This document shows, piece by piece, positions 36,426 to 48,375 of a DNA stretch of 64,000 nucleotides. The translations under genes were made by a program, and so were the position numbers. The notes beneath the pieces are model-generated. The model saw nothing but the letters and a program-made list of their open reading frames with translations, was not told the origin of the DNA and searched no databases. Each line of letters opens with the position of its first letter. Positions within the stretch are counted from its first letter, which is position 1. Source of the stretch: Ophioderma brevispina (taxonomy: Eukaryota > Echinodermata > Ophiuroidea > Amphilepidida > Ophiodermatidae); contig JAMKCH010084986.1 in the NCBI GenBank assembly GCA_023653785.1, positions 62,001 to 126,000 on the forward strand, written 5' to 3'.

Positions 36426-36868
36426 ACTATTTGTTTATCTAAATTTAAAGGCCCCCGCCGGTCAGCTGTGATTGATTGTACGTGGACGTTGCACAGCACG
36501 TAGCTGTTTCCGCTATTTGAATGAGGCCGCGGGTTAATTGAACATTTCTCAGTCATGTCAGTCTAAATCTTTATTCCTACTTTGTACAATTGAAATGCTT
36601 GAACATGGAAGAATCACAAGTATGTTGAAAAGAACCACCAACATTGTTTAACCTACAACTTTGTTTCTCTTTCCTTTTTCTTTATAGAAGTGCTTAGCAT
36701 TAGTACTTGTCACAGCAGTGTCCAACAAACTAATGACATGCTCAATTAAGGCTCTTGCTAATAAACTATTACTTTATTATACACCTGTATGCACTTTCTA
36801 AACTTACCCCTATTTACCTCCCCCCTAAACTTCACCATTGCCATGTATAATTTCTGACACGCCAAATA

Positions 36869-36996
36869 CAATACCTGGAAAATTGGCCTCTCTCTCTGAT
36901 TTCGCTGTACTGTTGGCCTTGATGCTCTCCGCCGGCTCGTTGATGGTCTTTTGTCTTTCAATGCCTTCGGTGGGCAAGTCCTGCTTCTGTTGGCCT
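36869..36996 (-). CDS. Weak minus-strand exon candidate
   Basis: A CTCCAG acceptor and a TTTTCCAG|GTATTG donor enclose a frame that includes KQDLPTEGIERQKTINEPAE and ends SEREANFP, hydrophilic and protein-like. An alternative frame is also open (SRRRASRPTVQRNQRERP). No family is recognised. It may belong with the candidate coding segment at 37408-38154. Confidence 0.25.
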
Positions 36997-37407
36997 GGAG
37001 CTCACTGATGACATTTACACCCGAAAATCCATAGGTGTTGGCGGTGATCATTCCTCTGGAGTGGGTTGAATGGGGCGGGTAGATCAGCTGTTTGAAAGTC
37101 CCTTTTATTATGACAAAACCAGATAAAACAAAAACTAATTCAAGCACACTTTTGACAAGCTGATTTGGATTCTTTATCCCACTTACTACAATCGATCCAT
37201 GTGTAAAATATCATGATTTTCCATTGCGGGCAAATGTGATTTTCGTAAAAATCTAGTTTTACACCACGTCTTTCTATGGATAATAAGCATATAGAGGGCT
37301 CTATAACATCAAATCATTACCTTTGAAGGCCTATTATGGCACGCTTCACGCAATGGATTTTTCTGAATTTTGCAGAGTAGTAGCTCTTGCATATTTCCTA
37401 CTTATAA

Positions 37408-38154
37408 TCAGTTGCCAAAATTGTGCGCCACTTGCTTAAATTGCTCTAAAAATAAAAGAACAATTTGCATGCTGTCGAAAGCTGTGGTGAGATGTCTCCT
37501 TGGTATAACAGCAGATGGCGAAATATCTTCTGCCACAGCAAAATGCCGTCCTTCCTCTGCGACTTGAAGCTTGTCCCATTCCTCTGCAAATAGGGAAAGA
37601 TCGCGGATGTCTTCTGAGGCTGCTGCCCCGATAGGATTGTGGGAAAGGTCCTCCCAAAAACCCCACAGGGGGCCTGGCCCCTCTTGCAGCAAAACCTTCC
37701 TGTTCCCTCTTTGGATGGTAGAGAGCTTCTATCTCCATGTCAACCTGAGCAAACATTGCCCATGGCCAACTTTTGCAGCAGGGATGGGGCTAGATGTTTG
37801 GCTGCTGCGGTTAGAACTTCGGCCCTACACATGTAGAGCTCGTCCACCCACTACAGGCTCACTACTGCAGGTGGCGTGGGGGTTAGGGTGGTGGTGGTGG
37901 TGGAGGTGTTGTTGCACCTGTGCGGTGGCTCCCGAACTCTGGAGGTTAGGATTCAGCCATTCATAACAATTGGGATTAATTGATTTGGGGTTAGAGACAT
38001 TTCGGTTCATAGTTCTTGACTTTCTTGAAGTAGCAATTGTCCCATGGACAGTAGGAGCACGTGTATTTTCTCTGTGGTCATGTGACAATATGCTGTGACA
38101 AGGCCTCTTGTCATCAGTTGTGAGAAGGTAGCCTGTAAATGGTTGCCATGGCAT
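37408..38154 (-). CDS. Minus-strand coding-like segment, frameshifted, unknown family
   Basis: Three minus frames cover the segment: 38154-37825 (starts MPWQPFTGYLLTTDDKRP, with a His run from a GTG microsatellite), 37756-37436 and 37692-37408. The last holds the protein-like PLWGFWEDLSHNPIGAAASE and DLSLFAEEWDKLQVAEEGRH. Between them a further frame reads EVLTAAAKHLAPSLLQKL. The most continuous reading would need at least two frame slips. It could be a decayed mobile-element gene or a host gene with sequence errors. Confidence 0.33.
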
Positions 38155-38659
38155 GCTTCAGGCTGTCTATAAAAGGAGGAATAGGAAAGGGGAGGGATAA
38201 TTAAGGCACCTAAATATTATTTATTTTTTATCTATACCACTAATAGAGTAGGAGCAGGATATCATAGGGGCCTTATTTAAGGGAATTTTTGTTTACCTTA
38301 CCTCCCACTACCGAAAAGGTTTTACACCTTTGTAGTTGTATGGACCCTTCTACTATGCTACAATCCCGAAAAAAATGTTGGGTCCTTTCTTTGACCGATT
38401 TAGGGAAAGGTGACCCCCTCTCCCCCAATTCATGTGCTCTCGAGTCAGTGTTGTCAACAGCTTCCCCAGGCCCACCAACTTTGATTGATGGGAGTGGGGA
38501 AGAATGTGGTAAAAGGGAAGACCGCTGCTTTCTAACGAACTATGACTACCAAAGTCCGATCTCATTTGTGAACATGGCAATGATTCAATATTTGCATCAA
38601 GTGTTCCAAAGATTTTTTTCGATGATTGTAGGTAGGTAAAAAAACAAAACAAAGTACTC

Positions 38660-38960
38660 TCAATTGTGGGGATCACTTTTTTCATAGGGGCCAATTTAAG
38701 TTTACACAGGGGTCAAACTCTTCAAATGGCCCCAATACGTTGAAATGTATCCATATTGTCCCATCTAATCATTAAGGATTTCCAAAATGTTATAGTTTGT
38801 TATCACCTACGACCATGGTTTTGGAGTTAAGTGTTAAAAATTGATAAATGGTAAAAAAGGGCAAACTCAATTTGTCGTACAGGGGTCAACATTAAACGTT
38901 AAGAGATCCGATTATATTTTAAATACTTGTCAAATTATTGCCTGATGTAAGAGGACTCCC
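38660..38960 (-). repeat. Dispersed repeat family R1, inverted relative
   Basis: GGGGCCAATTTAAGTTTACACAGGGGTCAAAC and the neighbouring GTTGAAATGTATCCATATTGTC block mirror the R1 copies at 8216 and 39950. Divergence is high. Confidence 0.45.
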
Positions 38961-39660
38961 AAAAAGTCTAGTTTTGATTACCGTATGTTTTAATTGTTTA
39001 CTTACGGAGATAAGGGTCAAAGAAGTTCATGCCATATGGGATTGTGTTGCCTAGACCTTTTTGTCCATAACATGATAACTACTACACGCAGAATGGTACA
39101 AATTTAAACCAACACCTCTTGCATATATTTCTGTAATCTGATTGGTTTAAAAATGAAGTCACATGATATGGGTTATTCCTACCCTTTTCCTGTTTTAATT
39201 TGAAGAAATAAACAAAACCGACTATCCCTGTGGGATAGCACCCCCCGAACCTACTATCTCATTGCAAAAGTTACCATACTACCCCCTAACAGAATAATTA
39301 TCTTTAATTTTATATTTTTGAATTATAGAAAAATACAGTTTGTGGAAGAGACGTGAAACTCATCCAAACACAATATCATGGCCGCCTCAAAGGGAAAGTT
39401 TTCATTCACCGCAGCGTCGGAATCGTTGCTCAACTGATGATTGGAGCTGCCACACTGATGTCACGCTGGTAACTTATGACGATCATCTAATTCCCAAAAT
39501 CTACAACAAGTATAGCGCTAATACACGAAGTAAAGTTTGGCAATTATAGTATTTGAACAATTATTTGAAAAGCACAACGGTCTCTTTGCGAATGTGGAAA
39601 AAGTTGCATGATTCGGAAATATATGCCTGAGGTGTATCAAACAATATAGACTACTCTTTA
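38961..39660. other. Non-coding, nothing recognised
   Basis: No convincing exon. The frame at 39340-39549 has no splice support. Confidence 0.45.
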
Positions 39661-39667
39661 TTCGGAT

Positions 39668-39792
39668 ATGGTGAGAATAACTGCCCTTGATGATCTTGAG
39701 ACCGCGGGCCTACTATTTTCCCTCGCCCTTCGGTCTCGGGAATGTAGTAGGCCCTTGGTCTCAGATCATCTCGGGGCAATATTTCTCACCAT
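39668..39792. mobile_element. Short palindromic element (125 bp)
   Basis: ATGGTGAGAATAACTGCCC at the left pairs with GGGGCAATATTTCTCACCAT at the right. The inner blocks TGATCTTGAGACC and GGTCTCAGATCATC pair too, as do GGGCCTACTA and TAGTAGGCCC. The loop holds CTCGCCCTTCGG. Confidence 0.82.
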
Positions 39793-39822
39793 CTCCCTCA
39801 TGAGCATTCTATATTTGTATAA

Positions 39823-39882
39823 TATTTTTTTTATTTTTTTTATTTTTTTTATTTTTTTTATTTTTTTTATTTTTTTTACCAA
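39823..39882. repeat. (T8A)n simple repeat
   Basis: A run of about six units of eight T and one A. The frame of Phe and Ile through it is meaningless. Confidence 0.9.
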
Positions 39883-39949
39883 AATTCTAGCAACTTTCTG
39901 ATTTTGACACCCTGTACAAATAGAATTGACCTTTTGTACCATTTGTTGC

Positions 39950-40215
39950 TGTTTTAACCTATAACTTCAAAACCATTGTTCTAGATTGGTACAAACTATA
40001 TATTTTTGGATCCTTATGACTAGACGGACAATATGGCATACATTTCAACTTGATTGGAGCATTTTAAAAGTTTGACCCCTGTGTAACTTAAATTCGCCCC
40101 TATTGAAAAAGTGATGCCCCACTCATTTGATAGTTCCTACCTACCAAGCGTTGATATAGAGGTCCATACTAACTACCAAAGGTTTCAAACCTTTTCTTTA
40201 GTGAGGGGTAAACGA
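39950..40215 (+). repeat. Dispersed repeat family R1, copy 2
   Basis: It matches 8216-8520 in order and orientation (GACAATATGGxATAxxTTxxAACxTG; AGAGGTCCATACTAA). Confidence 0.55.
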
Positions 40216-41139
40216 TGTTTAACCTGGGGTTCTAAGCTCCACCACTATACTAAAAAATAGATCTGTCTGTCAGCTATAGGTTTTATTATGCTTTGCCATA
40301 TGGGGCTGACATTTTGCATGAAGGTATGGGGGACAGTCTGGCCTTTGTTAGGGATTTGAGTGGACAAAAGGTCAAAGTCATATATTAGATCAATTTGCGT
40401 AGAAATGCCCTATGGCCACCAAATTTGTTCAAAAGAACTGCGGGACCTGATCCACCAGAACAAACTGTTGAGCTTAAAGGTCACACCACAGGGGAAGAAT
40501 GGAACTAATAAAAAAAAGGTCGTCTGTCCGACTTCTGCATTTCGTTATTCTTGAGAAATAGGGGAGGGGGCGCTGAGTAACCCAAAAGGTCAAAGTCATC
40601 TAGAGGTAACAACTTACGTAGTAGAAATGCCCTATGACGCCAAATTTGGTCAACGGGGCCCGCCGTCCCATTACGATTTAATTGAACATTCTCACTAAAT
40701 GCTTTCCACACCTGTTAAGACTTTGTTCTTTGCTTCAAAAGGATAGTTTTGTTTTTATCATACACTGCATTTTTAGGGACTTTATTTTTTTTTTTTTGAT
40801 TTGATGTGCATCTGTGATTAAAACAGAGTAAATATTACATTGCATACATGCACATTTCGCTTTAATCCTCTTACCCAACGTATGTGTTCAGTCGTCTATT
40901 CAGGCGTCCTTCTGTCAGCGAGCTACTTAGTTTAGATGGGACGTGGACAGGTAAAAAAACAAGCACCTTTTTCTTTGGTTCCAGAGGGCTTGCTTGGAAA
41001 ATGACGTTTCGTGAATCTGCTGCATTGTAAATAACTTGTTTTTTTTCTCACTATTGGTTTGTGTCTCTGTGAGCTGTGTTAGGTTTTCTTTTCCAAGTCC
41101 TATTGATCTTGGTAGTTGCCTGCTCGCTTCATTGGTATT
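40216..41139. other. Non-coding, nothing recognised
   Basis: A duplicated phrase (AGGTCAAAGTCAT ... GTAGAAATGCCCTATG) appears at about 40370-40415 and 40588-40635, suggesting a short diverged repeat. No exon was seen. Confidence 0.45.
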
Positions 41140-41354
41140 TTAAAATGCTTTCATTGAGAGTTCATGTTCAAGATCTATTATTGTCTTGGTAGCAGTAAGA
41201 AGCTCATGTTGTGCACATCTTATGCCTGGTGAAATTCCTGGATTCATAAAATTCAAAGATGACTGCATTTCTTGTACATCTAGGGCATCCTTTTGTTCAG
41301 CAATAACTTGATTACAGTGGGTTTGTGGCTTGGGTGACTGCTCGAGCCTGGCTT
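41140..41354 (-). CDS. Candidate 3'-terminal exon, unknown family
   Basis: On the minus strand a long pyrimidine-rich tract ends in AAAATATCAG, followed by 215 bases open to a TAA stop. The peptide begins ARLEQSPKPQTHCNQVIAEQ and ends TIIDLEHELSMKAF, with good charged/hydrophobic balance. It could be the last exon of a minus-strand gene that also uses the candidates at 42377-42506 and 43820-44435. No family is recognised. Confidence 0.4.
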
Positions 41355-41504
41355 CTGATATTTTGTCAAAACGAAACAAAAACCAATTTGTAGGTGGGAA
41401 GAGGGGAATTTTAGGGGAAAAAATAAAACACTGGGAGGGAAGATGACAAAATGTGATTGCAACTAATGTCATGTTGACTCAAAAATTTAGTGAAAGTATT
41501 TCAG

Positions 41505-41830
41505 AAGAATCTTACAGTTTATGTAAATTGTACAAAGAAAATCGGTTTCGCAAAATATCAATTCCTATATAGGACCTGATATGATGAACAGATTTAAGCA
41601 CTAAATACCTACATCAACTTGTACCACATGAAAAAAATCACTTAAATAGAAAGTATTTGAACCAAGAAGAAGCATTGACAAGTCAAACTCAAATATTTCA
41701 GTGGAATCTACAGCAAAATCTGTTTCGCAAAATATGCACCTCGATATCGGACCTGAATTTTGACGAAACCGATGTCATAAGACACTAAATAACTAAATCA
41801 ACTGTACCCTCGTGCAATCATTCTTTTAGG
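41505..41830 (-). repeat. CTGTTTCGCAAAATAT repeat, inverted copies
   Basis: Two partial units carry (A)TCTGTTTCGCAAAATAT and the AAGAAGAAGCATTGACAAGTC block. They are the reverse complement of the tandem units at 48376-48946. Confidence 0.7.
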
Positions 41831-42376
41831 TTAAAGCGGCACTGGCACATTTTCACCAAAATATGAAATTTTTCAATTGTCTCAAATGATAGTCTAGGCC
41901 AGTGGAAGAACCGAGAATATTTTACACATAAAAATAATTAATATACCCAAAAAACACTAGGGACATCGATATGAGGATAAAAGACATCCAGGTAATTGTT
42001 AGGCCAATTTAAGTTTTCCAGAACTTTAATCAACATAATTTGAGATTACATGGAATATTCTGGACTCCGTACTCACTGATATTAACACAAAGGTTCTATA
42101 GACTGGTCAAAACAGTGTGCTAGATTGAGAAACATGCACAGGAGTGTGTGTTCTTGTGTTAAAAGCAGTTTTCATCGTTGCTGAATTTAACGTCGCGGCG
42201 AACGCTAAATTATAAAAGCGTTCTGTTTCCCCATAAGGGAAGCTGATTTGGTCTACTCATGTGGGTGAGTGAGGGCTTTTGTACTAACAAGCTTTATACC
42301 ATGCAGAAAATATCAATTTTTGAAAAAATCTGAGCAGAGGCGCACTATTTTTCAAATGTGCGTAGTGTCTCTTTAA
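41831..42376. mobile_element. MITE family T7 (546 bp)
   Basis: It begins TTAAAGCGGCACTGGCACATTT and ends AAATGTGCGTAGTGTCTCTTTAA, an inverted terminal repeat bounded by TTAA. The right end directly abuts, and supplies the last codons of, the minus-strand frame at 42377-42506. Confidence 0.75.
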
Positions 42377-42506
42377 TGATTTTTCTTCCTCTTGACGGTC
42401 ATGTATTGCATTCCGTTCTTTGGCATTTAGATGTAGGATGACTTTATCTGACAGCATTCTAAAATGATGCTTTGTAGTAGATCTTGTGCAACCCATATCA
42501 CATCCC
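42377..42506 (-). CDS. Candidate exon cut by MITE T7
   Basis: Following the acceptor GTCTAACAG the minus frame reads GCDMGCTRSTTKHHFRML and then LSDKVILHLNAKERNAIHDR, continuing QEEEKS before it enters the T7 terminal repeat. There it runs on for about 30 codons to a stop at 42284. The coding-like part stops at the element boundary and no donor is present before it, so the insertion has probably truncated or replaced the end of this exon. Cys and His residues near its start could bind metal. No family is recognised. Confidence 0.38.
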
Positions 42507-42757
42507 CTGTTAGACCTGCGTACACTCTAAGGACTGATGCGTTTCTTTTTCTAATTTTTAACACCAGAAGGTGTTCAACTATTTAAGTTTCCACCCACTA
42601 GCGGTGCCAAATTGTGTAAAAAACGTTTTTTTTTTTTTTTCTATGGAGTTGATGAGAGTGCGATTATTCGTGAGTGAATTACGTGTTTACACAATTTGGG
42701 CACTCGACGACCCCTCTATCTTAAAGTCATATCTTGGAAATATTTAACCATATTCCT

Positions 42758-43206
42758 TTGTGTCGCATAGCCCCAAGGCAGGAAGAAACATAGGATCACT
42801 TGTACCACTTTTGTTGATGTCGGTTGTGATGTATGTTTGGTGTGTGTTGTTTGTGAAAATGGTTAACATTTTGCCTGTAATAGCATCATACTTGATGGAA
42901 TTAAACCAACTTGGGTCACAGGTGCAACATGGCATCCCATTTGTTGATGAGGTCAAAGGTCACATACCAAGGTCAAATGGGTCTCATGTGATGGTCAAGT
43001 TGTAAAATAGCCGGAAAATGTAAAATTGACCTTCATTTGAAAAGTTAGAAGGTCAATGGAACCAAACTTGGTTTATGGAGTTTACATGAAGCCTCATTTG
43101 TTATGAGGTGAGAATGGTCAATATCAAGATCAAAGGTCATGTTAGGCGTATCTTCACTAACAGAGAAGGCAGCCGACACAAGGCGGTCGAGGACCGATGT
43201 ATTTTT
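42758..43206 (+). repeat. AGGTCA-rich dispersed repeat A, copy 3
   Basis: It begins TTGTGTCGCATAGCCCCAAGGCAGG and ends CAGCCGACACAAGGCGGTCGAGGACCGATG. The middle contains GATGAGGTCAAAGGTCACATACC and AGATCAAAGGTCATG. The same order of blocks occurs at 20804. Confidence 0.8.
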
Positions 43207-43819
43207 ATCACGAACTGTGTCCCAAAAAAAATGTGAAAAGTTGGGTAAATTACACTTATTACAATTGATAAAGTCAGTTGTAATAAGTGGTAATACAGTA
43301 TTACAATGAATTACATCAATTCAAGTTTTCAAGTGTTCAAATTGGTCACTAGTGTTAAACACGTATTTGAGCATATGTCATGTGTTCAAAGGTAACAGTT
43401 TTTGACTATGAACCGCGCTTTAAGTGAAAAAGTGTTTAAAAACAAGTGTCTGTAGCACATGTCTAGAACACTCAGTAGTAAACATTGAACACATAAGGAT
43501 GCATCAAATTGTAACAGTTTTTGAAACACTTGACAGCGTTAAATAGAAAGTGTTGGGAAGGGCCCCCAAAAAAAAATTTTTTATGAGACTTAGCAACATT
43601 GAAGTGATTAAGTCAAGTGTTCTAAGTGTAATTAAAACACTTCCACATGTTTTTGGACACACCGGTTATGATAAAAACACGACATTTGAACGGAAGCTAA
43701 CACAGCTAATGTACCAGAGAAAGAGCCGAAGGCAATTGTCCAGAACATTCTGGGGTAAAGAATTCAAAGGTATAACGAATCATCGTCGTTTTTTGCAGGT
43801 GTATAAAAAAAAACGCAGA

Positions 43820-44004
43820 TGGCTGTTTTGTCCATCTGATGGCGGAAACACATCCTCCATGGCCCCTTTCCAAAGCCCGTTCTCCATCAGTAACCATATG
43901 GTAGTGTTTATTCTGTGCTTTTTGAGGAAGTTGGCAGGATCTGTAATCATCTATCTCTTTTCCTACTGCTGTCATAGCCCTACAAGGATAGATGGATCTT
44001 AAAT
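43820..44004 (-). CDS. Candidate exon, unknown family
   Basis: The acceptor GATTCTGTAACAG is followed by a minus frame that includes LRSIYPCRAMTAVGKEIDDY and continues with HYHMVTDGERALERGHGGCV. After a 9-T run the frame is lost unless one T is added or removed (then FYTPAKNDDDS). Cys and His are spaced as could suit a zinc site, but no pattern is diagnostic. The 3' limit is approximate. The plus strand is open too, but has poorer composition. Confidence 0.37.
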
Positions 44005-44242
44005 CTGTTACAGAATCGTTACTCAAACAGGGGATGGGGAAATGTAAAGAAAGTCAAATAAAATGGGCCACAATGGTACTCATGTCTATGATCTTGGGAC
44101 TTAGGATTATTCCCAGTACAAAATGTCTTAAGCCACTTCAAATGTAAATGGTTTGGCAGCAAAGGTGTCGGTTTGGTGCGCTGATGTTACTTGAGACGAT
44201 GACTTTGAATTAAATGTACCTTTTAATGAAGTCACCTGTTTG

Positions 44243-44435
44243 CAATATAGAAAGTAATTGTCAATCTCGGGGACCTTGTTTGGTCCGCTACTCTGAGATT
44301 TCACTCTTCCGGAGACATTTCGCACTTGATTGTAAAATGTCTCCTGTTTCTAACTCCTTCACTTATCTGTCCACTTGACTCCTCCATTCTCTCTCGTTTC
44401 TTCCTGTTCTTGCATATTTCACAAAGCACTCCGCA
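44243..44435 (-). CDS. Candidate Cys-rich exon, unknown family
   Basis: A clean acceptor (TATTTTACTCAG) starts the minus frame CGVLCEICKNRKKRERMEES, with C-x3-C-x2-C, which then runs through RRHFTIKCEMSPEE to a stop. One base out, the reading continues VKSQSSGPNKVPEIDNYFLYC to a CAAACAG|GTGACT donor. The double Cys motif followed by a basic run is zinc-finger-like. A single indel would restore one exon. Confidence 0.38.
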
Positions 44436-44439
44436 CTGA

Positions 44440-46550
44440 GTAAAATAATATTTTTAGAGGCTGCTTAGTGTCATTTCATCATTTCCAAAATGTCAATTAA
44501 TATGTATAGAAATTTTTAAAAATGTGGATTTTTTTTATTTTTTGCTTTTTTTAAGTTTTTTATTTTCATTTAAATGTGTTTGATATAGCGTTTTTTTTGG
44601 AAAAAGAAGTCGGATGGCCATGAGTAATGTTAACACAAACATACTTTAATGATCTGTGATTAAACATGACTATGGGGCATGTATGTAATAAACAATGAAG
44701 GGCTCCAACATAAAATGCAAATAAGAGTGTAGTAGATTGATTTCTGATGTGTTGACTTCTGTTAAAGCTTTCTTGTTAGTCATAGACGGCCGGCCGTTGA
44801 GGCAAAAAGTGCTCAGAAAAGAAAAAGTTTGACTGCGTAATGTGTTTTAATAACATCCAACCCGTTGATTCGCCTTACTCATGGGACATTACATAGCGTA
44901 TGGGGTGTGGCCCTTCTAAGTTTTCGCCGTTGATACATTCGTTATAAAGCACCTTATGTTTATGGTTTGATTCCAAGGGATAGATATGGTCCTTTTCTTC
45001 CATTGACAAGTACTAAAGTACCTAGTAGTATGGCGTTACAATGAAGTCAGAAAGTCCACGAATCGGCAAATTGGGATTGTCCATAGAAAATAGACGAAAA
45101 TCCGATTTTGCGATAAAAAAGTGAGGAAGATTGGCTTTCCTGCGGTTTTAGCTCTAAATGATGGCAATTGGGCTAGTTTTAACAATTAAATATAGAGTTT
45201 TAGAGACCATACTGTTGCATTAGTAGGATAGTAAGTAGTAAAACCAAAATTTTTAAATCTGGTTTTGTCCGTCAACGGGGGGGTGGCCGGATTCACCTCA
45301 CTTCGCAGAGCAACCGCCCTTACTCCTCATCATCTCACCCGATTCAATGCATCCTCCTCAACCCAACCCTCCTACTCTCCACTCCACTTGCTTCCATGTC
45401 TTTGGACATAACCTCCTCCTCAAACCTCCCACCTAGAACTCAAAAGCCCTTCTTAAGACATGCTCGGTCATAATTCCCTCAAGACTGCCCCATAACAAGT
45501 ACACTATTCACCTTCGCCAACCGGTCCATCGCCTTTCCAAACCCAACAGTTGCATCAAGTCTCAGTCTTCATTTCATCCGATCCATCAACGTCACACCCC
45601 ACATAATAATAATTAATATTTCCAAAAATGTTATCATAAATATTCTGGGTGGCAAACCCCCCCACCCCCCCCACCCCCCCCCCGTACCCTTCGACTTGGA
45701 CTGCATACCCCAAGCCCGGTGACGGTGCTACCTTCACATTTTTTTCGCTAAATTACGAAAAGGATGAAGAAAATGAAATTAACCGGAGCTTTTTGACCAA
45801 AGTAGTGCCATTTTAGCCCACCGGAGGCAAAATTCAATTGTTAAGACAAGGGTTAAGGGGACATAATTAATTTACTTTCAAAGGACAAAGATTAAGTATA
45901 AAGTGCTAGCCATTCCACATGAACAAATTTTGGGAGTCAAAATGTCCAAAAAGGTAAAAAACAATTCCAAAATAATGGTAAAGCAGGCATATGGCCTCTT
46001 CTAAAAACTATAAGACATTGTGTTCAAGGGATATATGGTGTTGTTATGCTATTACAGTGCTAGGTATTCCAATTTAACAATTTTTAGACCTTAGACTTAG
46101 GATCATAATTAACTCAAAATTGGGAGGGGATCTAAAGTGTTTATGGTTAATATGGTCAGAAAATATCAAATTAATTAAACTCAGATTGATAAATGAAGTT
46201 GCTAATGCAGCAATTGTCCTAAGGTGCTATTGTTTCCATTAAATATCCATCCCTAAAGAAACTGTATTGGCTATGCAATACTCAGCTTTGAAGTTTATCC
46301 TAAATGGTAATAAATCAGCTCTCATTGCCCTATTTGTCAAAATGTGTATCATGTCCTAATTCGCGTCTCAGAGTACATTAAAGTTGACAAGGAGTTGGCC
46401 ATTATTAATGCACTTTCCTTGGAGGGGACAAAGAAATTAAAAAATCAAAAGTGTTTAATGTATAGTATGTCATCTTTCCGGTTAACTGGTGCTATGAATA
46501 CACGAATGGGTAACATACTAAAAAACGATTTTGGCGTTCTTTAATGCCAT
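44440..46550. other. Non-coding, includes C-rich low-complexity tract
   Basis: The tract at 45656-45684 is nearly pure C with single A interruptions. A pyrimidine-rich segment at 45290-45560 is unusually C-rich on the plus strand. No exon was recognised. Confidence 0.45.
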
Positions 46551-47620
46551 AATTTACAATGAGAAATATCTCCAAATGTTTCTTTATACTGCAAAAATAA
46601 ATATGCTAATCGCGGTTGAGTGTTTTTGTTTTTGTTTTGTTTTAGTTACATAACAGGTAAGATTTTGCTAAGAGCAATAACCTGCAATGGGAAACAGTCA
46701 CATGTCCCAATTTACGGCAAGTTATATGTTTACAATGGTCCAAAAGTCACTCTCCGACATGTGTTGATATTAAAAATAAATTAAAGGGGTATTAATGCTA
46801 AATCCACACTGGACATAGACTAGGGCCTGTGAATTACCAGAATGGGACAGGCTAGATGGATATCGTTTTAGCTGTTAAATTGATAAAACCAGGTCAAAAA
46901 TTAAAAACAGAGCAGCCGACGCGTAGACCGTGATAGATCATGGTATTATAACACATAATAATAAACTCAACAAAAAGCCTTTGAGTAGCCTTAATGTCGT
47001 GGAATGAATTATTAACCATTTCAATTTAGAACCAGGATATTAGTGAGACAAATATCAATTGCATATGTAAAACAACACTCAGGTATAAAAGGTATAAAAC
47101 TGATTAACATGTTTAAGTAATTTAGTAATTGTGTTATCAGAATGTGGACTAATAATTATCAAAGAACAGGTTTGCATTTTTTTATTCAATATCTAAGTTG
47201 GCTATTCTTAATGTATCGCCCTAAGAAATATCTGATTGACCTACTGTTGCAAAAAGAAGACCATTAATGTCGCGAGTAGGACAAAGTGATATGTTTCGTT
47301 ATTTCATCCATTTTATTGATCAGTTTGGATGAATTGGGTCCATTTTTTCACTTGTGATATCTAGAATTGTTAAGTTAAATGGCTAGCACTCTTTTCATCT
47401 GATAAAAAGCAAAGCACTTATATGATCTGGCCATTTTTCCACCCCAAAATCTGTCAATATAACACAACTAGCTCTATCCACTTATTTAGACACTTTGGAT
47501 GTAAGTGTGATCTAACCATGTTGGGGACATTTGACATGATTTGAAGTTCATTTGGAGCTAAAAATTATGAAATTGTGAAAATTTTGTGAAAAATAGAGTG
47601 ACAAGACTACAGGTACTTAT
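46550..47620. other. Non-coding, nothing recognised
   Basis: AT-rich sequence without exon signals or repeat termini. Confidence 0.5.
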
Positions 47621-47739
47621 TGCGTTTCATTGAGATTGTAACGGCAAATGTTTCCGAATTTTGTTGGTGAAACAAAAAGGGTATGGACTAAGTATCCATC
47701 TTGAACAATTTCGATCTTTTTGGCAATGTTCATCCAAAA

Positions 47740-48240
47740 TCTATACATCGGACGACGTTCATTTTATCTACTTAATATGACTCCTTTGAAGGTGAATGGA
47801 CCTTGTCTCATAATACTTGATATTTTAAGAAATGAATGTATTTCGGCTGATCTGATTTAGTATTTTGGACAATTGTAAACCTGTTTTGCTCTTTGACCCA
47901 AATTTATAAAGTGGAATGCGCTTCCATTATATTCACTTAAATATGCCTCATTTGAAGGAAATGTACATGTTCTCGTAGATGTTTTAAGAAAAGAAAGGAA
48001 TGAATTTCGACTGATTACCTATTTTTGACAATTTTGACCTTTTTTAAAAAAAATGGTCATTTGACCCCAAAATTTATAAATTGGAATGGCTTCCATTATA
48101 TCACGTAAATATGACTCCTTTGAAGGTAAATGAATGTTTCGATAGATTATTTGAAGAAGAAAAGGAATGATTTCGACTGATACTGATTGACCTATTTTTG
48201 GACATTTTTGACCTTTTTTGGCCATTTTTACCTAAAATAA
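47740..48240 (+). repeat. Tandem repeat, about 172-bp unit, three copies
   Basis: The phrase TxACxTAAATATGxCTCxTTTGAAGG occurs at about 47768, 47936 and 48104, each followed by AAAGGAATGxATTTCGxCTGAT and TTTTTGACAxTTTTGACC. The copies are diverged by indels. Confidence 0.7.
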
Positions 48241-48375
48241 AAAATGGAGAAAGCCAACACCCCATACGTGATGTAATCCCATGGTGGTATGAATCCACTA
48301 GGTTGGGACCTTGTAACAACAAGGCAGTCAAAAGTCATTTTTGGTCCTGTGGGACGGCCGTCTATCAAAATCTTT

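Noticed and set aside
39668..39901. 77-codon frame ending in a Phe/Ile repeat
   Set aside because: It consists of a palindromic element followed by the (T8A)n simple repeat.
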